DNA of 64,000 nucleotides. Origin: Sphingomonas endophytica (GTDB taxonomy: Bacteria; Pseudomonadota; Alphaproteobacteria; Sphingomonadales; Sphingomonadaceae). Below are positions 54,280 to 61,568 of the stretch, in pieces. How positions within the stretch are numbered: position 1 is the stretch's first letter; each line of letters opens with the position of its first letter. A model generated the notes under the pieces. That model was not told where the DNA came from, searched no databases, and worked only from the letters and a program-made list of their open reading frames with translations. The translations under genes were made by a program, and so were the position numbers. The stretch spans positions 62,001-126,000 of the forward strand of contig NZ_JACIJN010000001.1 in the NCBI RefSeq assembly GCF_014199415.1, read 5' to 3'.

Positions 54280-54935
54280 GCGGCATCGCACAGCCGGCGC
54301 TGCGCATCGGTCATGTTCGTGGTGTTGGTCAGCGTCTGTGACGACCGGTCCCGCACCGTGAACGACTGAAGCGACGTCAGTTCGCGCGCCGGCATGAAGC
54401 CGGTGCCGACGATCGGCCGGTACGTGTAACGGAGCTCGGCGAAGATCAGCGCCGAATTGTCGACCGGCTTCACCTTGTTGGCCGACGGTCCCATCCCGGA
54501 GGCCAGCGTGGCGTCGGTCGCGCCCGCCCCCTCGAGGCCATAAGACGAGCTCACGTTCTTCGCGCCGAAACAACGTTGCCACGTGATCTTGTAGCCGGTC
54601 TGCGTGCCGGTCTGGCCATTGCTTTCGAGCGTCGAGACGATCACGCGTCCCTGCTGCCCGAAGCCAATCCCGCGGCCGGCGAAGGCCACCCCGGTCATTA
54701 CCTCGTCAACCTGTGCCTCGTCGATGCTGCCGCGGTAACGGGCGACATTGTCCGAAACCATCATTGCAAGCTGGTTCAGCCGCAGCGTCACCACCGCCAG
54801 ATTGGCCAGCTCGATCCCGACCATCGCGATCGGCACCAGAAACACCAGCGACAGCGCGAACTCGATCATCGCCACGCCCGAACGATCGCGGCCGAGCCGC
54901 TGCCGGAGGCCGGCCGCTGGTCGCACCCCGCTCAC
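54261..54935 (-). CDS. TadE-like pilus assembly protein
   Basis: 224 residues from GTG 54935, which overlaps the preceding gene by four bases (GTGA). After a short basic N-terminus comes RSGVAMIEFALSLVFLVPIA followed by a hydrophobic helix (about 20-48), the pseudopilin-like signature of TadE proteins with the conserved Glu. The rest is periplasmic with two cysteines near 117 and 217. TadE pseudopilins assist assembly of Flp/Tad pili. It is the last gene of a three-gene unit with another TadE-like and a TadG-like gene. Confidence 0.85.
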   Translation of the reverse strand: MSGVRPAAGLRQRLGRDRSGVAMIEFALSLVFLVPIAMVGIELANLAVVTLRLNQLAMMVSDNVARYRGSIDEAQVDEVMTGVAFAGRGIGFGQQGRVIVSTLESNGQTGTQTGYKITWQRCFGAKNVSSSYGLEGAGATDATLASGMGPSANKVKPVDNSALIFAELRYTYRPIVGTGFMPARELTSLQSFTVRDRSSQTLTNTTNMTDAQRRLCDAAHLSAT

Positions 54936-55540
54936 GAGCAGCGCACCCGGATCTGCTGATCGCCATACGGCTGATTGCGGATCAGCGTGCGGGCGTCGAC
55001 GATCGTGAACGCGCCGAGCCCGATCGCCTGCGCCAGCGGGAACAGCCGCGGCACCTTCACCAGCACATCGTAATAGATGACGTCGTCGGCGCTGCCCATG
55101 TCGTCACCCCCGCCGAACGTCGCGTCGTAGCGGCCGTTGTTGTTGCGGTCTTCGTAGCAGTCGGTCGAATTATACTGACCGACCGGCGCGGTATCTGCGA
55201 CGATCCGTTCGCCTTTGCCGACCGACGCGAAATTGGTGTAGCTGAGCGGCGTCACCGTCACTGCGGCGGGATCGTCGCGGCTGCCCCTGGGCAGGATGGT
55301 GCGGACTTCGGAGCGAATCACCGCCGCGACCTGATCCTTGGTGACGCTGCCGACCGTCGCCTTGCGCGCCGCGCGCTCCATCGCGCCGTTGGTCAGCGCG
55401 CTGAGATAGACCTGATAGCCGAGGTCGAGCGCCCCCATGATCAGCGTCAGGAACGGGAGCGCCACCAGCCCGAATTCGACCAGCGTCGCGCCGTCCTTCG
55501 CGCCCCGCAGCGCGCGTAGAGACCGTCGTCGCCGGGTCAT
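54932..55540 (-). CDS. TadE-like pilus assembly protein
   Basis: 202 residues from ATG 55540, overlapping the upstream TadG-like gene by four bases (ATGA). The TadE signature is DGATLVEFGLVALPFLTLIM at about 17-36, with Glu at position +5-like of the pseudopilin helix, followed by a periplasmic domain with AMERAARKATVGSVTKDQVA. Two cysteines are present, one at the C-terminal end (RVRCS). It probably works with the neighbouring TadE and TadG in a Flp-type surface structure. Confidence 0.87.
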   Translation of the reverse strand: MTRRRRSLRALRGAKDGATLVEFGLVALPFLTLIMGALDLGYQVYLSALTNGAMERAARKATVGSVTKDQVAAVIRSEVRTILPRGSRDDPAAVTVTPLSYTNFASVGKGERIVADTAPVGQYNSTDCYEDRNNNGRYDATFGGGDDMGSADDVIYYDVLVKVPRLFPLAQAIGLGAFTIVDARTLIRNQPYGDQQIRVRCS

Positions 55541-57228
55541 GACGACAACCGCAGCCCGCCGATCGTCTGCGCGATCTTGGCGAAGGACCGGCGCAGCGCC
55601 GTCGTGTCGGTCGCGATCGACCAGTGATCCGGATCGGTGGCGCATTCCTTGAGTTCCTGCGACAGCCCTTCGGTCCCGAAGCCGACGATCCAGATGATGA
55701 AGCCGCGCTTCTTCATCTCGTTGCAGACGATCTGTGTGCGCCGCAGATGGCTTTGATAGACATCGTCGTCGCTGGCGGTCGCCGGAGCCACCGCATTGTC
55801 CGCCTGTACTTTGTCCATCAGATTGTTGATGCCCCATGCATCGGCCAGATAGGACGTTGGCTGCAGCTTGCCGTCGGTCATGAAGACGATGTGGCGTGAC
55901 ACCTGGAAGCCGCCCGGCGCGACCGCGTCCGAATTCGTGGCGCTGAAAATGCCGGTCGGCGAAAGGAAGCGCGCCCCCCACATCAGCCCGAGATCATGGT
56001 AGGTCTGTCCTCCGGCGTCCAGCGTGTCTACGTACGCGTTGAACGCCGTGGAGGTCTTCGTCGTGCTGTTATAATCCGACGTATATTGTGCAAGCGCGCT
56101 CGCCGCCTGCGGGCAGACCGCGCCGCGGTAGAGCCGCCACGATCTGGTGGTGCGATCGTAATAGGTCATCTTCGTTGCCAATGCTTCGGACAGCGCCGGC
56201 TTCCAGCGCGTCGCCTTGCTGTTCGGCTTCAGATCGATCTGCAGGTCGTACGCGGTCGCCGGCGCATCCAGAGACGAGGATGCGCCGATGGTCTGCAACG
56301 TACTTGCCTCCCGGATGCAGCCATCCCACGCGAACGACGAAGGGGCGCCGTCGTTTTGCCCGGTCGGATTGCCGGTCCAATAGGCAGGATTGGCGACGCG
56401 GTTGGTCGACCTTACCCATTGGCTAACGTCCAGCGTGAAGACGGTCGGCGACCAGTCGACGTAATCGCAGCCATAGTCGCAGGACCGCCGGACGTATTCG
56501 CCGCTGCGCGACGGATATTTCACGTATTCGGTGCCGCTCCCTCCCGCAATGTAGGCGGGACTCAAGCCGTAGACGATCCGCCCGACGTTGACGTTCGACG
56601 AGTAAGGCATGAAGCCGTAGCGGATCCGCCCGGGGCCGCTCGCGGGTCCCGGTCCGAGCGCGGCATAGAAATCCTTCACCGCCTGCTTGAGACCGTAGAT
56701 GCGGCTTTGCGTCTCGTCGTTCGTGATCTGGCCACTCGGCGTGAGGTCCATCGACCCGGTCACGTCGAGCACGAACATGACGTCGGTGTTCGGGATGTTC
56801 AACTCGGCCTGGCAGGTCGTGCTCACCGGGATCGCGCCGAAGCCGAAGATGCGCATCAGCGTCGTCGGCATCGACAGCGACGCGCGGCCGACCACCACGC
56901 CGTTCGCGCCCTTGTCATAGACCGCGTTGATCTGCTCGGCCGAATAGGTCCCCGTCGGAAAGTTGAAGCGGAAGAATTCGGTCGCCTTCGCCTTTTCGGC
57001 ATCGGTCAGCCGCGTGACGTTCGACATCGCCTTGCGTCCGGCGAGCGCACCGGCGTCACATGCCTGTTGCAGCCGGGTGTAGGCCATGTAGGTACGGCTG
57101 GTGTCGATCGCACCGCCGATCATCGCCAGCAGCGGGATGACCGCAAAAGCCGCCATGATCGCCACGTTGCCGGCGACGTTGCGGAACAGACGGGGCAGGG
57201 TACGCGACAGGGAAAGCGGCACGCGCAA
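55537..57228 (-). CDS. TadG-like protein with von Willebrand factor A domain
   Basis: 563 residues. The N-terminal helix region NVAIMAAFAVIPLLAMIGGA (about 20-40) and DTSRTYMAYTRLQQACDAGA match TadG/TadE-G-like proteins. A vWA domain begins near residue 150 with the MIDAS motif VMFVLDVTGSMDLTP and includes a long insertion rich in Tyr and Ser, with paired cysteines near residue 250 and HIVFMTDGKLQPTSYLADAW near 445. TadG is an accessory of Tad pilus assembly, and the vWA domain may bind a partner or cation. First gene of a unit with two TadE-like genes; no TadA, B, C or pilin is nearby. Confidence 0.87.
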   Translation of the reverse strand: MRVPLSLSRTLPRLFRNVAGNVAIMAAFAVIPLLAMIGGAIDTSRTYMAYTRLQQACDAGALAGRKAMSNVTRLTDAEKAKATEFFRFNFPTGTYSAEQINAVYDKGANGVVVGRASLSMPTTLMRIFGFGAIPVSTTCQAELNIPNTDVMFVLDVTGSMDLTPSGQITNDETQSRIYGLKQAVKDFYAALGPGPASGPGRIRYGFMPYSSNVNVGRIVYGLSPAYIAGGSGTEYVKYPSRSGEYVRRSCDYGCDYVDWSPTVFTLDVSQWVRSTNRVANPAYWTGNPTGQNDGAPSSFAWDGCIREASTLQTIGASSSLDAPATAYDLQIDLKPNSKATRWKPALSEALATKMTYYDRTTRSWRLYRGAVCPQAASALAQYTSDYNSTTKTSTAFNAYVDTLDAGGQTYHDLGLMWGARFLSPTGIFSATNSDAVAPGGFQVSRHIVFMTDGKLQPTSYLADAWGINNLMDKVQADNAVAPATASDDDVYQSHLRRTQIVCNEMKKRGFIIWIVGFGTEGLSQELKECATDPDHWSIATDTTALRRSFAKIAQTIGGLRLSS

Positions 57229-57300
57229 TTTCTCTTTACATTACAAACCGCAAGGCAGTGCTCTCATGGAGAGGGAATGGGTAAGGGCGGCTAAACTTTA

Positions 57301-57972
57301 ATGGTTAATCAGCAATTTACCTCGACGGATGCCGACCCGGAACGCGCATTGGCGTTGACCTATGCCGCACCCGCGCACCGCCCGGCGCTCGCCGCATTGT
57401 GGCGGTTGGATGACCGGCTGGCAGGCATACTGCGGACCACTCGCGAGCCGATGATCGGGCAGATGCGGCTGACCTGGTGGCATGGGGCGCTATCGGCGCT
57501 CGATGACTCCGCGCCGCCTGCCGAGCCGTTGCTGGAGGAACTCGCGCGCGTGGTCGTGCCCCGGGTTCCGGGTCGCCGCCTTGCCGACCTCGTCGAAGGC
57601 TGGGAAGCATTGCTCGAACCGACGCTCGACGCGGCGGCGATGCATGCGCATGCCACCCAGCGAGGCAGCGGCCTGTTCGCCGCCATGGCGACGGTCGTCG
57701 GCGTCGATGATCCGGCGATCCCGGCCGCGGGCGCCGGCTGGGCGCTGGCCGATCTGGCGACGCACCTCGACGCCCGCGACAAGGCCGATCGCGCACGCGC
57801 GCTGGCGCAGGAAGCGTTCGCGGGCACGGCGGCGTTCCGCTGGCCGACACCCGCACGTGCCATCGGCGCCATCGCGCAGACCGTCCGTCTCGATCTGCGG
57901 ACCGATCGTCGGCCGCATGGTCACCCGGCGCGCGCCGCTCGCTTGTTGTGGCTTCGGGTCAGCGGGCGCTGA
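57301..57972 (+). CDS. squalene/phytoene synthase-like protein
   Basis: 223 residues, shorter than functional phytoene or squalene synthases (about 280-350). ALWRLDDRLAGILRTTREP near residue 30 and MIGQMRLTWWHGALSAL are typical of the superfamily, and DLVEGWEALLEP follows near 95. The paired Asp-rich motifs needed to bind two prenyl diphosphates are not clearly both present: the first region has only DDR. It may be an NDUFAF6-like, non-catalytic relative. It starts 72 bp from the divergent TadG-like gene. Confidence 0.75.
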   Translation: MVNQQFTSTDADPERALALTYAAPAHRPALAALWRLDDRLAGILRTTREPMIGQMRLTWWHGALSALDDSAPPAEPLLEELARVVVPRVPGRRLADLVEGWEALLEPTLDAAAMHAHATQRGSGLFAAMATVVGVDDPAIPAAGAGWALADLATHLDARDKADRARALAQEAFAGTAAFRWPTPARAIGAIAQTVRLDLRTDRRPHGHPARAARLLWLRVSGR

Positions 57973-58038
57973 CCGCCATCTTGCACACGCTGCGCCGCGC
58001 GCTAGCGTGCCGGCGATCGCAGCGGGGAGCATGGGGGC

Positions 58039-58506
58039 ATGTGGCGGTATCTGGTCGGCGGGGCAGCGGCCATGGCGCTGGTCGGGGCGGGGTGGCTGAT
58101 CTTCGACGGCGCTGCGCATCCTGACGCGTCACCGATCACGGCCGCGTCGGCACGCCCCGCAGCGGGGAGCGCGCCGGCCGATCCACCCGCCGCGGCGCTG
58201 CCCGAAGCGCCGGCGCGAAGCCGCGAGCAGAAACGGTTCGACCGCTACGACAGGGACCGCAACGGGCGGATCACGCAGGAGGAATATTTCATCCCGCGCC
58301 GCAAGGCCTTTGCCAGGCTCGACACCAACGGCGACGGCCGGCTGACGTTCGAGGAATGGGCGATCAAGACCACGACACGCTTCACCGAGGCGGATCGCGA
58401 TCACTCCGGCACGATGGATGCCGCAGAATTCGCCACCACCGCGCCGAAGCGCAAGGCGCCGCGTCCCGCCTGCCGGTGCGAGGAACCCGCGAAGCAGGAC
58501 GACTGA
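58039..58506 (+). CDS. EF-hand domain protein, membrane-anchored or secreted
   Basis: 155 residues. An N-terminal hydrophobic segment (YLVGGAAAMALVGAGWLIF, about 4-22) is a signal or anchor. A Pro/Ala-rich spacer follows. Three EF-hand loops can be read: DRDRNGRITQEE (71-82), DTNGDGRLTFEE (95-106) and DRDHSGTMDAAE (119-130), each with acidic residues at the calcium-coordinating positions. A calcium-binding periplasmic protein is likely; partners are unknown. The tail has two cysteines (CRC). Its 3' end is 12 bp from the convergent LOV kinase gene. Confidence 0.85.
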   Translation: MWRYLVGGAAAMALVGAGWLIFDGAAHPDASPITAASARPAAGSAPADPPAAALPEAPARSREQKRFDRYDRDRNGRITQEEYFIPRRKAFARLDTNGDGRLTFEEWAIKTTTRFTEADRDHSGTMDAAEFATTAPKRKAPRPACRCEEPAKQDD

Positions 58507-58518
58507 CGCGCCTGCGAC

Positions 58519-60009
58519 TCAGACCGGCGCTTCGATCTCGAATCGCGCGCCCTCGGGCGGATAGGACATGGCGGCGGCGCCGCTGACGTGGCCGGACAGC
58601 ACCCGCTCGATCATCCGTGTGCCGAACCCGATACGCGTCGGCGCGACGACCGGCGGACCGTCACGCTCGATCCACGAAAAGCGGAACCGTCGCTCGGCGG
58701 CGCTGCCCGCGAGCGCCCAGCGGATCTGCACCGAGCCTTCTGGCACGGACAGGGCACCATATTTGATCGCGTTCGTCGCCAGCTCGTGCAGCGCCATCGA
58801 CAAGGCCAGCGTGATATCCGGCGAGAGCCGGATCGAGGGACCCTCGATCGAAAAGCGGCTGCCACCGGTATCGATGAAGGGCGCCAGCACCCGCTCGACG
58901 ATTTCGTTGATTGCCGCGCCCTCGACCTCGTCACGGACCAGCAGCTCGTGCGCGGTGCCGAGGCTGGCGATGCGTCCGGCGACCGCCCGGCGGCCGTCCG
59001 CGAGCGAGCTGGCATCGCGCAACGTCTGGCTCACCACCGCGCCGACCGTCGCCAGCGTGTTCTTGACCCGGTGCGTCAACTCGCGGGCGAGCACCGCACG
59101 ATGCTCCTCGGCGAACTTGCGCTCCGATATGTCCGAGGAAAAGCCCGACAGCACCAGCGGCGTCCCGTCCGCGCGGCGTTGCAGCGCACCCTGAACATGA
59201 AGCCACCGCTGTTCGCCCGCCGGCGTCATCACACGATATTCGATGTCATAGGGTGTGCCACGGTCGAGCGTGTCGGCCAGCGCCGCCTGGACACGCTGAT
59301 AATCCTCCGGATGAAGACTCCGCTCGAAGTCCTTGAAGTTAAATGGCTCGCCCGGCGCCCGGCCGAAGTTGGCGAGACAGGCGTCCGAGACCGTCACATC
59401 GAGATCGGGCAGCGCGACCGACCAGGTGCCGAGCGCACCCGCCTTCAACGCCATCGCCAGCCGCGCCTCGCGCTCCGCCAGCGCCGCCTCGCGCCGCGCC
59501 ACCTCGGCGGTCAGCGCGTCGCGATCGTCCTGTAACTGGCGAAGGCGATGACGCTCGATCGTCACGTCAAGCTGGGTGGCGACGAAATAGCGCAGCGCGC
59601 CATCCGCATCGAAGACCGGCGCGACCATCAACCGGTTCCAGAACGGCGTCCCGTCGCGACGATGGTTGAGCAGGTCGATGTCGATGCGCTCGCGCCTCGC
59701 GATCGCGTCGCGCAGCCGCTGGATGTCGGCATCCTCGGTCAGCGGCCCCTGCATGAAGCGGCAATTGCGGCCGATCACCTCGACCGCGGGGAAGCCGGTC
59801 AGTGCCTCGAACGCCTGATTGACGAACACCAGCGGGTGGTCGGGCAGGCGGGGATCACTAACCACCATCGGCGTGGTCGAATGCGTCACCGCGGCAAGGA
59901 ACGGATCGCTGGGGTCGAGCCCGCGTGCGAACGCCGCCACTGCCGCGCTGATCTCGGGCGATGGGCAGAAAGGCGCAACGGGCGTGGGGGCGAGCGGGGA
60001 ACGATCCAA
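58519..60009 (-). CDS. LOV-PAS HWE histidine kinase (predicted blue-light sensor)
   Basis: 496 residues from TTG 60009; an in-frame stop lies just upstream, so no longer start exists. The LOV domain (about 38-150) has GRNCRFMQGP with adduct-forming Cys83, plus the flavin contacts Asn115 (LLNHRRDG), Asn125 (FWN) and Gln146 (TQLD). A second PAS domain (about 186-300) ends SSDISERKFAEEH. The phospho-acceptor is His313 in LTHRVKNTLATV. The HWE signature is His408 (LHELATNAIKYGAL) and Trp446-Ile-Glu448. HWE kinases act in the general stress or light response. No response regulator is adjacent. Cytoplasmic. Confidence 0.93.
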   Translation of the reverse strand: MDRSPLAPTPVAPFCPSPEISAAVAAFARGLDPSDPFLAAVTHSTTPMVVSDPRLPDHPLVFVNQAFEALTGFPAVEVIGRNCRFMQGPLTEDADIQRLRDAIARRERIDIDLLNHRRDGTPFWNRLMVAPVFDADGALRYFVATQLDVTIERHRLRQLQDDRDALTAEVARREAALAEREARLAMALKAGALGTWSVALPDLDVTVSDACLANFGRAPGEPFNFKDFERSLHPEDYQRVQAALADTLDRGTPYDIEYRVMTPAGEQRWLHVQGALQRRADGTPLVLSGFSSDISERKFAEEHRAVLARELTHRVKNTLATVGAVVSQTLRDASSLADGRRAVAGRIASLGTAHELLVRDEVEGAAINEIVERVLAPFIDTGGSRFSIEGPSIRLSPDITLALSMALHELATNAIKYGALSVPEGSVQIRWALAGSAAERRFRFSWIERDGPPVVAPTRIGFGTRMIERVLSGHVSGAAAMSYPPEGARFEIEAPV

Positions 60010-60072
60010 GATGCTTGCAACCTAGATCAGGAAGGAGGACGAGACAATGTCCTGCCGCCACGACGATACGTT

Positions 60073-61482
60073 TTATTCCGTGACGGGCGGCGGCGCGGTG
60101 CGCTCCTCGCGCGTAGCCGCACTCCATAACATTATATAACCGAACAGGCCGGACACCAGGGAGGCGGTCAGGATCGCGAGCGCGGCGATTTCGGTCCCGG
60201 CGCTGCCGACGAAAGCAAGTTCGGCGATGAAGAGCGAGATCGTGAAGCCGATTCCGGCCACGCCGCCGATCCCGACGATCATGCGCCAGGTCACACCGTC
60301 AGGCAGTCTGGCGACGCCGGTCGCCGCCGCTGCGCGGGTCGCGACAAAGAAGCCGACCGGCTTGCCGATCACCAGCCCGGCGACGATCCCCAGCGCCAAC
60401 GGCGCATGCAGCGCCTCGCCGATCAGCTCGGGCGAGAAGTGGATGCGCACGTTCGACAGCGCGAACAGCGGCAGGATCAGATAGGATACCCATGGCGTCA
60501 GGATGCGGACCAGCCGCTCGGCCGGCTCGTCGGTCGCCGCCGCCATTTCGTGGATATAGCCGAGCTGGCTCTGCGCTTCCTCGCGCCCGCGCTCGGCGGT
60601 CGCCTCGTCGTCGGCGGTGGTCGCCACCCGCTGCGCGCGACGCAGGCGATCCACCGGGCGCTGCACACGGTCGGCGAACCGTTGTTCGGACAGACGCGAG
60701 CTGGTCGGCAGCAGCAACCCGATCGCCACCCCGGCGATCGTCGGATGCACGCCCGACCCGAGCACGCCGATCCATACCGCGGCGCCGAGCAGCACATAGG
60801 CGACCGATGCGACCCAGCCGAGCCGCAACAACAGCAGGATGCCGACATAGCCGGCCGCCGCCAGCAGCAGATAGGAGACCTGCAGCGTGTCGGTGTAGGC
60901 GAAGGCAATCACCAGCAGGCCGAAGACGTCGTCGATCGCGGCGAAGGCGAGCAGCACCGCGCGCACCGCCGCCGGCAACCGTGTCGTGAACATCGCGACG
61001 ATCGCGAGGCTGAAGGCGGTGTCCATCGCGGCGACCACGCCCCAGCCATGCTGCGTGGCGGTGCCGTAGTTGAACGCCAGATAGATTCCGATCGGCACGA
61101 CCAGCCCGCCGATCGCCCCGGCGACCGGCAGCACCGCCGTCTGCACCGTCGACAGCGACCCCTTGCTGAACTCGCGCTTCACCTCGGTGCCGATGATGAG
61201 GAAGAACAACGGCATCAGCGCGTCGTTGACCCATTCGGCGAGCGGCAGCGCGATGATCTCGCCACCATAGCTCAGCCGCAGATCGGTGTCCCAGATCCGC
61301 TCGTACCAGCCGCTCCAGGGTGAGTTGACCAGCACGAGCGCGATCAGCGACGCGATCAGCAACGGACCGCCCGAAACCTCGGCGATCGCGAAAAACGGCG
61401 CGGCGCGCTTGAGCAGGCGTGCCGCGCCGGAATGGTGCGCCCGGGCGGCAACCTGCCCGGAGAGGCGCGGGGTGAGCGCCAT
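60073..61482 (-). CDS. nhaA: Na+/H+ antiporter NhaA
   Basis: 469 residues from ATG 61482 with GAGGGA upstream; TTG 61485 is also possible. It exchanges sodium for protons across the inner membrane. Conserved parts: SGGPLLIASLIALVLVNSPW, FFLIIGTEVKREFSKGSLST, the ion-site AAIDDVFGLLVIAFAYT with the Asp pair, and GIGFTISLFIAELAF near the C-terminus. It is longer than E. coli NhaA (388) because of an N-terminal extension and a hydrophilic loop (SEQRFADRVQRPVDRLRRAQ onward, about 274-320). It is downstream of putA on the same strand after 86 bases. Confidence 0.95.
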   Translation of the reverse strand: MALTPRLSGQVAARAHHSGAARLLKRAAPFFAIAEVSGGPLLIASLIALVLVNSPWSGWYERIWDTDLRLSYGGEIIALPLAEWVNDALMPLFFLIIGTEVKREFSKGSLSTVQTAVLPVAGAIGGLVVPIGIYLAFNYGTATQHGWGVVAAMDTAFSLAIVAMFTTRLPAAVRAVLLAFAAIDDVFGLLVIAFAYTDTLQVSYLLLAAAGYVGILLLLRLGWVASVAYVLLGAAVWIGVLGSGVHPTIAGVAIGLLLPTSSRLSEQRFADRVQRPVDRLRRAQRVATTADDEATAERGREEAQSQLGYIHEMAAATDEPAERLVRILTPWVSYLILPLFALSNVRIHFSPELIGEALHAPLALGIVAGLVIGKPVGFFVATRAAAATGVARLPDGVTWRMIVGIGGVAGIGFTISLFIAELAFVGSAGTEIAALAILTASLVSGLFGYIMLWSAATREERTAPPPVTE

Positions 61483-61568
61483 CAAGTCCCTCGATCATGT
61501 GTCGGGACTATACGGCCCACCGCCGCGGCCGTTCCGGGCTGGCGCAGCGCGCTTTACCTACATCAACG

